Shown: piece after piece, positions 32,110-41,513 of the stretch
How positions within the stretch are numbered: the first letter of the stretch is position 1
Layout: the number at the start of each line of letters is the position of its first letter
NCBI GenBank assembly: GCA_964388175.1
Contig: CAYLYS010000004.1
Location: 1-64,000, forward strand
Reading direction: 5' to 3'
Length of the DNA: 64,000 bases
Source of the DNA: JAITWN01 sp964388175
GTDB lineage: Bacteria > Pseudomonadota > Gammaproteobacteria > SZUA-140
Position numbers and translations under genes: made by a program
Notes under the pieces: generated by a model
Database searches by the model: none
What the model saw: only the letters and a program-made list of their open reading frames with translations
What the model was told of the DNA's origin: nothing

Positions 32110-32916
32110 TCACACCTTCCTCAGGTTGCGACCGTAGAAGATCTCGCTCATCTCGCGCTGCAGCTGACGCTTGATCTGTCGCTGCTCGGTCTCATCGAGA
32201 TCCTTCTTGCCGGTGCCGAACAGATAATTATCGAGATCGAATTCCTTCAGGATCATCTTGCTGTGAAAGATGTTCTCCTGATAGACGTTGACGTCGATGA
32301 TCTGATAGCGGTCACGCGTATCCTTCGACAGATAGTTCTGGATCGAATTGATCTTGTGATCGATGTAATGCTTCTTGCCCTTGACGTCACGGGTAAAACC
32401 GCGCACGCGATAATCCATCGTGACGATATCCGATTCGAAACTGTGAATCAGATAGTTCAGCGCGCGCAGCGGCGAAACCCGGCCGCAGGTCGCCACGTCG
32501 ATATCGACGCGGAACGTGCTGATGCCGTTGTCCGGGTGACTCTCGGGATAGGTATGCACCGAGAGATGGCTCTTGTCGAGATGCGCCAGGACAACATCGG
32601 GCAGCGGTCCCGGCACTTCCGCATCCGCACCCTCGATGGCACCTGCAACCGGCTCCTCGGCGATCAACATGGTCACACTCGCGCCCTGCGGATCGTAATC
32701 CTGGTGCGCGATGTTGAGTATGGTGGCGCCGATGATCTCGGAAACGTTGGTGAGAATCTGCGTCAGGCGCTCGGCATTGTAGGCCTCATCGATGTATTCG
32801 ATGTACTCGCGTCTGTGCCGCGCGGTCTTCGCGTAGCAGATATCGTAGATGTTAAAGCTGAGGCTCTTGGTGAGATTGTTGAAGCCGTGCAATCTCAATT
32901 TTCTTCGTTTCGACAT
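32110..32916 (-). CDS. speD: S-adenosylmethionine decarboxylase proenzyme
   Basis: A 268-residue enzyme of the long bacterial SpeD type (as in E. coli) making decarboxylated AdoMet for spermidine synthesis. The self-cleavage site that makes the pyruvoyl group is LDKSHLSVHTYPESHP, between Lys115 and Ser116. ATG at 32916 gives the conserved start MSKRRKLRLHGFNNLTKSL. Confidence 0.97.
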   Translation of the reverse strand: MSKRRKLRLHGFNNLTKSLSFNIYDICYAKTARHRREYIEYIDEAYNAERLTQILTNVSEIIGATILNIAHQDYDPQGASVTMLIAEEPVAGAIEGADAEVPGPLPDVVLAHLDKSHLSVHTYPESHPDNGISTFRVDIDVATCGRVSPLRALNYLIHSFESDIVTMDYRVRGFTRDVKGKKHYIDHKINSIQNYLSKDTRDRYQIIDVNVYQENIFHSKMILKEFDLDNYLFGTGKKDLDETEQRQIKRQLQREMSEIFYGRNLRKV

Positions 32917-33008
32917 CGTACATAAAGCCTCTCGGCAGCGTGACAAAGGCGCATATCCTAGCATACCTGCCAACCGCGCATCACCACCCGGAACGGGGCG
33001 GCGGACGG

Positions 33009-33449
33009 TCAGCGGGACAACTGCCCGGCCAGCGGCGGGTGATGGATCATCTGCACGGTATTGCCGTCCGGATCACGGCAGTAGAAGCTGCGGGCGCCGT
33101 CGCGGTGGGTACGCGGCGGGGCGCCCACCGCGACGCCGTGGGCGCTCAGGAAACGGTACCAGTCATCGACCGCCCGGGCGTCGTCCAGCACAAAGCCGAT
33201 GTGATCAAGCCGTTGAAAATCCGACGGTTGAAAACCGTCGGCGGCGCGATGCAGCGCCAGATTGTCCACGCCCGAACTGAGATAGACATTATCCGGATCC
33301 GGGCGCCACTCCACCGCCATGCCCAGCAGCTCGACGTAGAAGTGCTCGGTCCGCTCGAACTCCGTGACGGTGAGCGCGACATGGCGCATGCCGGCGGTGG
33401 GAGCCGGCCGGCCCGCAGCGGTGCCGTCAGCCGCGTCAGGCGCTGTCAT
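33009..33449 (-). CDS. VOC-family (glyoxalase/bleomycin-resistance fold) protein
   Basis: A 146-residue metalloenzyme-fold protein: MRHVALTVTEFERTEHFYVELLGM, LDHIGFVLDD, and the C-terminal FYCRDPDGNTVQMIHHP carry the usual metal-ligand His/Glu positions. Substrate unknown. The start at 33449 overlaps the osmC stop by 14 bp. The first 20 residues before MRHVAL are unconserved, so the true start may be the Met at 33389. Confidence 0.8.
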   Translation of the reverse strand: MTAPDAADGTAAGRPAPTAGMRHVALTVTEFERTEHFYVELLGMAVEWRPDPDNVYLSSGVDNLALHRAADGFQPSDFQRLDHIGFVLDDARAVDDWYRFLSAHGVAVGAPPRTHRDGARSFYCRDPDGNTVQMIHHPPLAGQLSR

Positions 33450-33870
33450 CGGCGGCAGGCACGATCTCGTAGTCGTGGGTGATCTCGACCCCCGCCCGGC
33501 CCAGCATGATCGAGGCCGAGCAGTACTTTTCCGCGGAGAGCGCGATCGCACGCTGCACCGCGCTGTCGCTCACGCCATTGCCGCGCACGATGAAATGAAT
33601 ATGGATGCGGATGAATACGCGCGGCGGCTCCGGCGCCCGCTCGGCCTCTATTTCCGCCACGCAGTCTTCCACCGGCTGGCGCGATTTCTTCAGAATCTGC
33701 ACCACATCGTAAGCGGTGCAGCCGCCGGCACCGATCAGCATCAGCTCCATCGGCCGCACGCCCATGTTCCGTCCGCCGCCGTCGGCAGGGCCGTCGATCA
33801 CCACGGGATGTCCGCTATCGGACTCGCCGATGAACTGCACCCCTTCGATCCACTTCACACGCGCCTTCAT
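33436..33870 (-). CDS. OsmC-family peroxiredoxin-like protein
   Basis: A 144-residue OsmC/YhfA-type protein with the two redox cysteines expected: ELMLIGAGGCTAYDVVQILKK (first Cys) and LSAEKYCSASIML (second Cys). Family members reduce organic hydroperoxides. The gene is divergent from crp across a 91-bp gap. Confidence 0.9.
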   Translation of the reverse strand: MKARVKWIEGVQFIGESDSGHPVVIDGPADGGGRNMGVRPMELMLIGAGGCTAYDVVQILKKSRQPVEDCVAEIEAERAPEPPRVFIRIHIHFIVRGNGVSDSAVQRAIALSAEKYCSASIMLGRAGVEITHDYEIVPAADDSA

Positions 33871-33961
33871 TAAACTTCTTCCCCGCTATACCGATAACCA
33901 TTGCGAATCAACGCCTGCGGCGGCCTGCGCCGCCTCATCCGGGCGTACGCGAGGAATTATC

Positions 33962-34600
33962 ATGACGCAATTACGGCGAAAAATCATCACTCCCACCGTC
34001 GAAAGATTCCTGGCGCACTGCCACCGCCGACGCTATCCCACCAAGAGCGTCATCATCTACCGAGGTGATGCGCCGACCTCTCTTTACTACATCGTAGAGG
34101 GTTCGGTGGCGGTGCTGCACGAGGACGACGACGGTCGGGAAATCGTTCTGGCCTACCTCAACGCCGGTGACTTCTTCGGCGAGATGGGCCTGTTCGATCG
34201 CAACAACTCCGGGCGCAGCGCCTGGGTGCGCTCGCGCACGCAATGCGAGCTGGCGGAAATCAATTATGACAAGTTCCGTCAGATGGCCGCGCAGTACCCC
34301 GACATCCTGTTCGAACTCGCCACGCAGATGGCGCTGCGGCTGCGCCGCACCAGCAGCATGGTGGGACGTCTGGCTTTCATGGACGTCGCCGGGCGCGTCG
34401 CACGCACGCTGCTCGAACTGTGCCAGCAACCGGATGCCATGACTCATCCCGACGGCATGCAGATCCGCATCACCCGCCAGGAGCTCGGCCGCATCGTCGG
34501 CTGCTCGCGCGAAATGGTCGGCCGCGTGCTGAAGAATCTCGAAGCCCAGAACCTGATTTCCGTCAAAGGAAAAACCATCGTCGTCTTCGGCACGCGCTAG
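33962..34600 (+). CDS. crp: cAMP receptor protein (Crp/Vfr-type regulator)
   Basis: A 212-residue transcription factor with an N-terminal cyclic-nucleotide-binding domain (GDAPTSLYYIVEGSVAVL; phosphate-binding cassette FFGEMGLFDRNNSGRSAWVRSRTQCELAEI), a long dimer helix and a C-terminal helix-turn-helix ITRQELGRIVGCSREMVGRVLKNL. The recognition helix RE..GR is the Crp/Vfr type that reads TGTGA half sites. No N-terminal Cys cluster, so it is not an Fnr-type oxygen sensor. Confidence 0.95.
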   Translation: MTQLRRKIITPTVERFLAHCHRRRYPTKSVIIYRGDAPTSLYYIVEGSVAVLHEDDDGREIVLAYLNAGDFFGEMGLFDRNNSGRSAWVRSRTQCELAEINYDKFRQMAAQYPDILFELATQMALRLRRTSSMVGRLAFMDVAGRVARTLLELCQQPDAMTHPDGMQIRITRQELGRIVGCSREMVGRVLKNLEAQNLISVKGKTIVVFGTR

Positions 34601-34630
34601 CCGACCCGAACCATGCAAAGGAATGCCCGG

Positions 34631-35866
34631 ATGCATCACCGCAAGTCATCCCTCATCATCGCTGCCGGACTGCTGCTGGCGAGCACCGCCGGCGCCAGCC
34701 CCAACGGCACCGTGCTCGAACCCCGCGCGCTCGGCATGGGTGGCACCGGCGTCGCCATCGCCAACGGCAGCGGTGCGCCATTGCTGAACCCGGCGCTGCT
34801 CGCCCTGCCCTCGTCCCGCGATCGCTTCAGCATCAGCCTGCCCATCGGCGGCAGAGCGCAGGATCCCGACGATCTGATCGACGCCATCGACGATTTCAAC
34901 GCGCAGCAGCCGATATCGGCGTTCCGCGAAGCGGTGCGGGTTTATACCGAAGTACAGAGTGCAAGCACAGCCGCGGAGGTCGCCACGCAGGGTGAAGCCC
35001 TGATGCAGCACTTCAGTGCGCTGTCGAACAAGGATCTGCAGGGAGAGGGTCTGGCGGCGCTGATCATCAGCAAGCCGGGACAGCGGCTGGGCGTCTCCGC
35101 CTTCGCCCGCGCCTACCTCAGTGGCGGCGCGGGCGCCCGCATCAGCGATGCCGATCTGTCGCTCACCCAGGATGCCATCGACGAGGCGCTGTCCTCACAG
35201 ACCATCGTCGATCCGACGGGCGATTTCACCTCGGAGGTGAACATCCGCGCCGCCGGCATCGCCGAAGCCGGGCTGTCGTTCGCCACGCGGCTGGAGGCGC
35301 TCGCCGGCATCGCTGTCGGCGTCAGCCCGAAGTACGTTCAGGTCCGCACCTATGACTATGGCTTCGTCGGCAGCGATCTGGACGACGTCGAGATCGAATG
35401 GGGTGAGGGACAGCGTACCGACAGCAATTTCAACGTCGATGTCGGTATCGCCAAGGAATGGGGCAACGGTTGGGTAACGGCGCTCGCCGCCCATAATCTG
35501 ATCACGCAGGAATACCGCACCGTGCGCAACAACGTGGTGAAGATCAAGCCGCAGGCACGCCTCGGCATCGCCCGGCGCGGAGAAACGCTGACGCTGGCGC
35601 TCGATCTCGATCTCAACGAGAACGAACCCGTCGGCATCGGCAGCGCCAGCCGCTACGCCAGCGCCGGCATCGAACTGAACCTGCTGCACGCGCTGCAGCT
35701 GCGCGCCGGCTATCGCCACAATCTCAGTGATGTGCCGTCCAACCGGGAAACCGGCATGGCGTCGGTCGGTCTCGGCCTGTCGCTGTTCGGCGTACGCATG
35801 GATGCGGCCGTCGCCGGCAACAGCGATGAAGTGAACGCCGCGCTGCAACTCGGCTTCGGTTTCTGA
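34631..35866 (+). CDS. TraF-like outer-membrane beta-barrel protein (conjugal transfer TraF family, chromosomal)
   Basis: A 411-residue exported barrel with signal peptide (ending TAGASP) and N-terminal EPRALGMGGTGVAIANGSGAPLLNPALLA, typical of FadL/TraF_2-like proteins. The C-terminus NAALQLGFGF ends in Phe. Annotated in many gammaproteobacteria as conjugal transfer protein TraF, although no conjugation genes surround it, so a transfer role is unlikely. I favour the ATG at 34631, with AGGA about 9 bp upstream, over 34613. Confidence 0.75.
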   Translation: MHHRKSSLIIAAGLLLASTAGASPNGTVLEPRALGMGGTGVAIANGSGAPLLNPALLALPSSRDRFSISLPIGGRAQDPDDLIDAIDDFNAQQPISAFREAVRVYTEVQSASTAAEVATQGEALMQHFSALSNKDLQGEGLAALIISKPGQRLGVSAFARAYLSGGAGARISDADLSLTQDAIDEALSSQTIVDPTGDFTSEVNIRAAGIAEAGLSFATRLEALAGIAVGVSPKYVQVRTYDYGFVGSDLDDVEIEWGEGQRTDSNFNVDVGIAKEWGNGWVTALAAHNLITQEYRTVRNNVVKIKPQARLGIARRGETLTLALDLDLNENEPVGIGSASRYASAGIELNLLHALQLRAGYRHNLSDVPSNRETGMASVGLGLSLFGVRMDAAVAGNSDEVNAALQLGFGF

Positions 35867-35872
35867 AGTAGC

Positions 35873-36673
35873 TCAGTCCGCGAACAGGCCGGCCAGCGCC
35901 GCGCCCGGATCCCCGGCGCGCATGAACGCCTCGCCGACCAGAAAGACATGAACACCGGCATCGCGCATGCGCGCCACGTCCGCCCGCGTGTGAATGCCGC
36001 TCTCGGTCACCAGCAGGCGGTCATCCGGAATCCGGTCGACGAGATCGAGCGTGGTTTCGAGCCGGGTATCGAAGGTGCGCAGATCGCGGTTATTGATGCC
36101 GATCAGCGGCGCGCCCAGCGTCAGCGCGCGCTCCAGCTCATCGGCATCATGCACCTCCACCAGCACGCTCATGCCGAGATGCGCGGCCAGGCCCGCATAC
36201 TCGACCAGTTGCGCATCGCCGAGCGCCGCCACGATCAGCAGAATGCAATCGGCACCGAGCAGGCGTGACTCGTAGACCTGATAGGCGTCGACCATGAAAT
36301 CCTTGCGCAGCACGGGCAGGGCGCAGGCCGCACGGGCAAGGCGCAGGTGTTCATCATCGCCCTGGAAGTAGTCGCGATCGGTCAGCACGGAAAGACAGGC
36401 GGCGCCGTGCCGCTCATAAGACGCGGCAATGTCATCGGGACGGAAATCGGTGCGCAGCAGACCGCGGCTGGGTGAAGCGCGCTTGATCTCGGCGATCACC
36501 GCCGCCTCGCCGGCGGCAAGCCGCGACGAGAGTGCGCCGAAGAAGTCCCGCGGCGGCGGCATGCCCGTCAGGCGCGCGCTCAGCTCCCGCAAGGGCAAAG
36601 CACCGCTGCGCTCGGTCACCTCTTCCGCTTTGCGGCGCAGAATGCGCCTGAGAATATCCGCAGAATCGCTCAT
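35873..36673 (-). CDS. trpC: Indole-3-glycerol phosphate synthase
   Basis: A 266-residue TIM-barrel enzyme of tryptophan synthesis. Landmarks: VIAEIKRASPSRGLLR (catalytic Lys), LSVLTDRDYFQGDDEHL, LRKDFMVDAYQVYESR, LIGINNRDLRTFDT and VTESGIHTRADVARM. Mono-functional (no TrpF fusion). It closes a trpE–G–D–C run. Confidence 0.97.
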   Translation of the reverse strand: MSDSADILRRILRRKAEEVTERSGALPLRELSARLTGMPPPRDFFGALSSRLAAGEAAVIAEIKRASPSRGLLRTDFRPDDIAASYERHGAACLSVLTDRDYFQGDDEHLRLARAACALPVLRKDFMVDAYQVYESRLLGADCILLIVAALGDAQLVEYAGLAAHLGMSVLVEVHDADELERALTLGAPLIGINNRDLRTFDTRLETTLDLVDRIPDDRLLVTESGIHTRADVARMRDAGVHVFLVGEAFMRAGDPGAALAGLFAD

Positions 36674-36690
36674 ATCGTCGTCGACACCGG

Positions 36691-37725
36691 TCAGAAGGAT
36701 TGCGTCAAACGGACCAGATCGTCCAGACGCGTCCGGCCTTCGCCGCTGGCGATCGCATCGCGCGCGCGCACGATGCCTTCGCCCAGCGTCGCGCTCAGCC
36801 CGGCGGCATAGATGGCGGCGCCGGCATTGAGCGCAACGACGTCGCTCGCCGGACCGGGAACACCATCGAGCACCTGCAGCACGCGCTGCAGGCTCTCGCC
36901 CGGATCGCTCACTACCAGCGCCTCGATCGGCGCGGTGTCAAAGCCGAAGTCCTCCGGGCCCACTTCGTAGACCGTCAGTTCGCCAGCGCGCATTTCGGCA
37001 ATGCGTGTCGCCCCACTGATGCTGATCTCATCCATGCCTTCGGCGGAATGCACGACCAGCACATGCCGGCTGCCGAGCCGGTCCATCACGCGCGCCACCG
37101 GTTGCAGCCAGCGCTCGGCGAACACGCCGATGACCTGGTTGGGCACATCGGCGGGATTGGTCAGCGGGCCAAGCAGATTGAACAGCGTACGCACGCCCAT
37201 CTCACGGCGCGGCCCGATGGCGTGCTTCATCGCGCCATGATGCGCCGGCGCGAACATGAAACCGACGCCGACCTGATCGACACATGCCGCCACCTGCGCC
37301 GGCGTGAGATCGAGCCTGACGCCGGCCGCTTCGAGCAGATCGGCGCTGCCGCTGCGGCTGGAAACCGAGCGGTTGCCGTGTTTGGCCACGCGCCCGCCGG
37401 CGGCAGCGACGACGAACGCGCTGGCGGTGGAAATATTGAACGTGCGCGCACCGTCGCCGCCAGTGCCGCAGGTATCGACCAGATACTGCTTGTCGAGTTC
37501 GACGCGTACCGCCAGCTCGCGCATCAGGCGCGCCGCCGCGGTGATCTCATCGACAGTCTCACCCTTCATGCGCAGACCGATCAGGAAACCGCCGATCTGC
37601 GCCGGCGTCGCTTGCCCGGTCATCACCAGGCGCATTACCGCGCCCATTTCGGTTTCGCTGAGATTACGGCCTTCGGTCAGCGCGCGGATGGCGGCCGTCA
37701 TGTCCATGGCGATATCCGTACTCAT
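36691..37725 (-). CDS. trpD: Anthranilate phosphoribosyltransferase
   Basis: A 344-residue enzyme transferring phosphoribosyl to anthranilate. Motifs: DTCGTGGDGARTFNISTASAFV (PRPP-binding GTGGD), KHGNRSVSSRSGSADLLEA and VHSAEGMDEIS. The ATG at 37725 overlaps the trpG stop by 4 bp; a Met seven codons later is the other candidate. Confidence 0.97.
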   Translation of the reverse strand: MSTDIAMDMTAAIRALTEGRNLSETEMGAVMRLVMTGQATPAQIGGFLIGLRMKGETVDEITAAARLMRELAVRVELDKQYLVDTCGTGGDGARTFNISTASAFVVAAAGGRVAKHGNRSVSSRSGSADLLEAAGVRLDLTPAQVAACVDQVGVGFMFAPAHHGAMKHAIGPRREMGVRTLFNLLGPLTNPADVPNQVIGVFAERWLQPVARVMDRLGSRHVLVVHSAEGMDEISISGATRIAEMRAGELTVYEVGPEDFGFDTAPIEALVVSDPGESLQRVLQVLDGVPGPASDVVALNAGAAIYAAGLSATLGEGIVRARDAIASGEGRTRLDDLVRLTQSF

Positions 37726-38318
37726 GCCCGCGTCCCCGCATCCGAGGTCAGGAAATTGCGCAGCAGCTGATGTCCGCACTGGGTCAGAATCGATTCGGGA
37801 TGAAACTGCACGCCCTCGATCGCCAGCGTCCTGTGACGCACACCCATGATCTCATCCACCGCGCCGGCTTCATCGACGGTCCAGGCGGTCAATTCGAGGC
37901 ATGCGGGCAACGTCGCCGGCTCGATGACCAGCGAATGGTAACGCGTCGCCTCGAAGGGGATGGGCAGATCGCGGAACACGCCGGCGCCGCGATGATGGAT
38001 CATCGAAGTCTTGCCGTGCATGAGCACGCGCGCATGACCGATGCGCGCGCCGAACACCTGACCGATGGACTGATGCCCCAGGCAGACGCCGAGGATCGGC
38101 ACCCGTCCGCCCAGGCGGCGAATGAGCTCCATGGAAACGCCGGCATCATCGGGCGTGCCCGGCCCCGGTGAGATCACCAGGTGAGACGGCGCCATGCGCT
38201 CGACGGTCTCGACGTCGGTGCGATCGTTGCGCAGCACTTCCACCTCCACGCCCAGCTCGCCGAAATACTGGACGAGGTTGTAGGTGAAGGAGTCGTAATT
38301 GTCGATCATCAAAAGCAT
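37722..38318 (-). CDS. trpG: Anthranilate/aminodeoxychorismate synthase glutamine amidotransferase component
   Basis: A 198-residue class I glutamine amidotransferase: MLLMIDNYDSFTYNLVQYF, nucleophile ILGVCLGHQSIGQ, and the His–Glu pair in GVQFHPESI. It supplies ammonia to TrpE, and in many bacteria also to PabB. Overlaps trpD by 4 bp. Confidence 0.97.
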   Translation of the reverse strand: MLLMIDNYDSFTYNLVQYFGELGVEVEVLRNDRTDVETVERMAPSHLVISPGPGTPDDAGVSMELIRRLGGRVPILGVCLGHQSIGQVFGARIGHARVLMHGKTSMIHHRGAGVFRDLPIPFEATRYHSLVIEPATLPACLELTAWTVDEAGAVDEIMGVRHRTLAIEGVQFHPESILTQCGHQLLRNFLTSDAGTRA

Positions 38319-38415
38319 GGCTGAAAAGTAAGAACTCGACGGTGAAATGTCAAAAAAAGGTTGAAAGAGCGCAGACCGGCCGACACCCCCGGCGCAAGCG
38401 CGCCGGCGCGCCCGC

Positions 38416-39903
38416 TCACAGACCGTCGCTGACCAGGGATACCGCCCTGAAAATCGCCCGCCCCTTGTTCATGGTTTCATCCCATTCCGACGCCGGCACC
38501 GAATCGGCGACGATACCGGCGCCGACCTGGATGCGCAGGCGGCCGTCCTTGATCACGGCGGTGCGGATGGCGATCGCGGTATCCATATTGCCATTCCAGC
38601 CGATGTAGCCCACTGCGCCGGCGTAAATGCCGCGCCGCGCCGGTTCGAGTTCGTCGATGATCTCCATCGCCCGCACCTTGGGCGCGCCGGAAACGGTGCC
38701 CGCCGGGAAGGTCGCGCGCAGGACGTCGATCGCGCCGAAGCCGGTGCGCAGCCGGCCGGTGACATTGGACACGATGTGCATGACGTGCGAATAACGCTCG
38801 ATCGCCATGCGCTCGGTGAGCTGCACGGAGCCGGTCTGCGCGACGCGGCCGACGTCGTTGCGGCCGAGGTCGATCAGCATCAGATGCTCGGCGCGCTCCT
38901 TGGGATCGGCGAGCAGTTCCTGCTCCAGTTGCCGGTCCTGCGCGTCATCGCCGCCGCGCGGGCGGGTACCGGCGATCGGGCGCACGGTGACCAGATTGTC
39001 CTCCAGCCGCACCAGGATCTCGGGCGAGGAACCGACGATATGGAAATCGCCGAGATCGAGATAGTACATATAAGGCGAGGGATTCAGGCCGCGCAGGCCG
39101 CGATAGAGATCGAGCGGCGCGGCCTGGTAGGGAATGCTGAGGCGTTGCGACAGCACCACCTGCATGACGTCGCCGTCGACGATGTATTCCTTGATGCGAT
39201 CGACCGCCGCCTCGAAGCGCTCGCGGCTGAATTCGGAGACGAAATCCTGCTCGCCGACGCGCGGCGGCCGGTCCGTGCCGGCGACACCGCGGCGGCGCGG
39301 CACCGCCTGATCAAGGCGCGCCTCCAGCGCATCGAGCGCCTGCTGTGCGCGGGCGCAGGCATCCCCGGCGCCCCCGGCATCGGCATCGACGTAAAGTACG
39401 ATGTACAGTTTGCCGGCGAGATTATCGAACACCAGCACTCGCTCGCTCAGCATGAGCAGAATGTCCGGCGTATCGGCGGCGGGGGCATCCGCTTCGGCGA
39501 GCCGCGGCTCGATATAGCGCACGGTATCGTAGCCGAAATAACCGACCAGGCCGCCGCTGAAACGCGGCAAGCCGTGCACGGGAGCGGCGCGGAAGCGCGC
39601 GCGGAACGCTTCGATCCAGGACAGCGGGTCCGCGGTTTCCTCTCGCTCGACTTCCTGCCCGTCCACCAGCAGCGAAACCACGCCGCCGCTGACCTTGATC
39701 ACCTGGCGGCAGGGCAGGCCGATGATCGAATAGCGCCCCCACTTCTCGCCGCCCTGCACGGATTCGAACAGGTAGCTGTAGGGGCCTTCGGCCAGTTTGA
39801 GGTAGGTGCTGAGCGGCGTGTCGAGATCGGCGAGGACCTCGCGCATGACAGGAATGTGGGTATAGCCGGCCTGGCTGAGCGCGGCGAACGCCTCAGGCGT
39901 CAT
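38416..39903 (-). CDS. trpE: Anthranilate synthase component I
   Basis: A 495-residue chorismate-using enzyme. Conserved stretches: FLFESVQGGEKWGRYS-like segment (here YSYLFESVQGGEKWGRYSI), GSSPEILVRLEDN, RPIAGTRPRGGD, DLGRNDVGRVAQTG, FPAGTVSGAPKVRAM and YAGAVGYIGWNGN. The N-terminal LLES-type Trp feedback site is diverged. It is separated from trpG by 97 bp with no clear attenuator, and overlaps gph by 11 bp. Confidence 0.97.
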   Translation of the reverse strand: MTPEAFAALSQAGYTHIPVMREVLADLDTPLSTYLKLAEGPYSYLFESVQGGEKWGRYSIIGLPCRQVIKVSGGVVSLLVDGQEVEREETADPLSWIEAFRARFRAAPVHGLPRFSGGLVGYFGYDTVRYIEPRLAEADAPAADTPDILLMLSERVLVFDNLAGKLYIVLYVDADAGGAGDACARAQQALDALEARLDQAVPRRRGVAGTDRPPRVGEQDFVSEFSRERFEAAVDRIKEYIVDGDVMQVVLSQRLSIPYQAAPLDLYRGLRGLNPSPYMYYLDLGDFHIVGSSPEILVRLEDNLVTVRPIAGTRPRGGDDAQDRQLEQELLADPKERAEHLMLIDLGRNDVGRVAQTGSVQLTERMAIERYSHVMHIVSNVTGRLRTGFGAIDVLRATFPAGTVSGAPKVRAMEIIDELEPARRGIYAGAVGYIGWNGNMDTAIAIRTAVIKDGRLRIQVGAGIVADSVPASEWDETMNKGRAIFRAVSLVSDGL

Positions 39904-40630
39904 TGCCGAGCTGCCGCGCGCGCGGCGACGCAGATGCGGTTGCCGCGAGCAGATCCTGCAGAGCCTCCAGCGTATCGATCACGACATCCGGATTCGCATC
40001 GCGGATGTCGTGGCCGTGATTGTAGCCGTAAGGAACGCAGACCACGGCAAACCCCGCCGCGCGTGCGGCGCGGACGTCGTTGATGGAATCACCGATCATC
40101 AGCGCATCTTCCGGCGCGACGCCGAAAAAACGCGCCGCATGCAGCAGCGGCTCGGGGTCCGGTTTCTGCCGCGTCAGCGTATCGCCGCTGATGACGATGT
40201 CGAAATCATCGAACATGCCGAGGGCCTGCAACAGCGGTTCGGTATAACGCGCCGGCTTGTTGGTCACGCAGCCAACGCGGTAACCCGCCTGCTTGAGGAA
40301 GGCAAGCCCGGCAAGCACGCCGGGATAGGGACGGCTGAGCTCGCAGACATTGCTTTCATAAGCCTGCAGAAAGATCGGATAGGCGCGCCGGAACAGCGCT
40401 TCGTCGGGTTCGCCGTCGAGACGATCGATCAGAGCGCGGCGCACCAGACGCTCGGCGCCGTTGCCGATCCATTGCCGTACGCTGGGTTCGCCCCGCTCGG
40501 GCATGTCCAGCTCGCGCATCATGACATCGACGGCATGGGCGAGATCGGGCACGGTGTCGACCAGCGTGCCATCGAGGTCGATGAGGATCAGTTCAGGGCG
40601 CGTCAGCGCCGTGGATGCGGCTTGGTTCAT
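39893..40630 (-). CDS. gph: Phosphoglycolate phosphatase
   Basis: A 245-residue HAD phosphatase with motif I LIDLDGTLVDT, motif II TNKP and motif III/IV RQKPDPEPLL and MIGDSINDVRAARAAGF. It recycles 2-phosphoglycolate. Lying between rpe and trpE is a common gammaproteobacterial order. Confidence 0.94.
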   Translation of the reverse strand: MNQAASTALTRPELILIDLDGTLVDTVPDLAHAVDVMMRELDMPERGEPSVRQWIGNGAERLVRRALIDRLDGEPDEALFRRAYPIFLQAYESNVCELSRPYPGVLAGLAFLKQAGYRVGCVTNKPARYTEPLLQALGMFDDFDIVISGDTLTRQKPDPEPLLHAARFFGVAPEDALMIGDSINDVRAARAAGFAVVCVPYGYNHGHDIRDANPDVVIDTLEALQDLLAATASASPRARQLGNDA

Positions 40631-40660
40631 GGGAAGGAATCCGTTGCGAAGAAGGCCGGA

Positions 40661-41335
40661 TCAGCGCTTGGCGCGCGCCAGTTCGGCGCGCATGGCGTCG
40701 ATGGTGGCCTTGTAGTCGGGCGTGTTGAAAATGGCGGAACCGGCGACGAAAGTATCGGCACCCGCTTCGGCAATCGCGCGGATGTTGTCGACCTTCACCC
40801 CGCCGTCTATTTCCAGGCGGATGTTGCGCCCGCTGTCGTCGATGATGCGACGCGCCTCGCGCAGCTTGTCGAGTGCGGCGGGAATGAAACTCTGCCCGCC
40901 GAAACCGGGGTTCACCGACATCAGCAACACCATGTCGACCTTGTCGAGCACGTATTTCAGATAGTCGAGCGGCGTTGCCGGGTTGAACACCAGGCCGGAC
41001 TTGCAGCCGTGATCGCGGATGAGCTGCAGGCTGCGATCGACGTGCTCGGAACCCTCGGGGTGGAAAGTGATGTAATTGGCGCCGGCCTTGGCGAAATCGG
41101 GAATGATGCGATCGACCGGCTTGACCATCAGGTGTACGTCGATCTCGGCCTTGATGCCGTGCTTGCGCAGCGCCTCGCACACCAGCGGACCGATGGTCAG
41201 GTTCGGCACATAGTGGTTATCCATCACATCGAAATGGATGATATCGGCACCCGCATCGAGCACGCGGGTGACTTCCTCGCCCAGGCGGGCGAAATCCGCC
41301 GACAGTATCGAAGGGGCGATGAAATACTCGTTCAT
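40661..41335 (-). CDS. rpe: Ribulose-phosphate 3-epimerase
   Basis: A 224-residue TIM-barrel epimerase of the pentose phosphate and Calvin cycles. Metal-site and catalytic segments: APSILSADFARLGEE, IIHFDVMDNHYVPNLTIGP, DVHLMVKPVD, LLMSVNPGFGGQ and EIDGGVKVDNI. ATG at 41335 has GAGGTG about 7 bp upstream. Confidence 0.97.
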   Translation of the reverse strand: MNEYFIAPSILSADFARLGEEVTRVLDAGADIIHFDVMDNHYVPNLTIGPLVCEALRKHGIKAEIDVHLMVKPVDRIIPDFAKAGANYITFHPEGSEHVDRSLQLIRDHGCKSGLVFNPATPLDYLKYVLDKVDMVLLMSVNPGFGGQSFIPAALDKLREARRIIDDSGRNIRLEIDGGVKVDNIRAIAEAGADTFVAGSAIFNTPDYKATIDAMRAELARAKR

Positions 41336-41395
41336 AGAAAACACCTCGATCAAAACACGGGAATGACCGACCAGGAGACAAATTTACCCGATCGG

Positions 41396-41435
41396 GCCTG
41401 AATTTTCACCGCCTGAATTCATTGCCTGATTCATT
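41396..41435. repeat. Short tandem repeats with GCCTGA units (period 12–15)
   Basis: GCCTGAATTTTCACC (41396–41410), GCCTGAATTCATT (41411–41423) and GCCTGATTCATT (41424–41435) follow one another in the gap between rpe and the alternative complex III terminator. Possibly another member of the ~12-bp repeat class. Confidence 0.6.
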
Positions 41436-41454
41436 GGGGGGACACAGAAACGAG

Positions 41455-41491
41455 GAGGCGCCCTCCCCCGCACACGGGGAAAAGGCGCCTC
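41455..41491 (-). terminator. Terminator of the alternative complex III operon
   Basis: GAGGCGCC (41455–41462) pairs with GGCGCCTC (41484–41491), with an inner CCCCG/CGGGG pair. It lies 22 bp past the actF stop. The minus-strand exit CTCGTTTCTG has a short T-run. Confidence 0.75.
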
Positions 41492-41513
41492 GCTTTCGGA
41501 TTCAGCAGGACGA

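Noticed and set aside
34631..35866. TraF-like protein as evidence for a conjugative element
   Set aside because: No relaxase, coupling protein, pilus or integrase genes are near, and flanking genes are housekeeping (crp, trp). The family name is historical.
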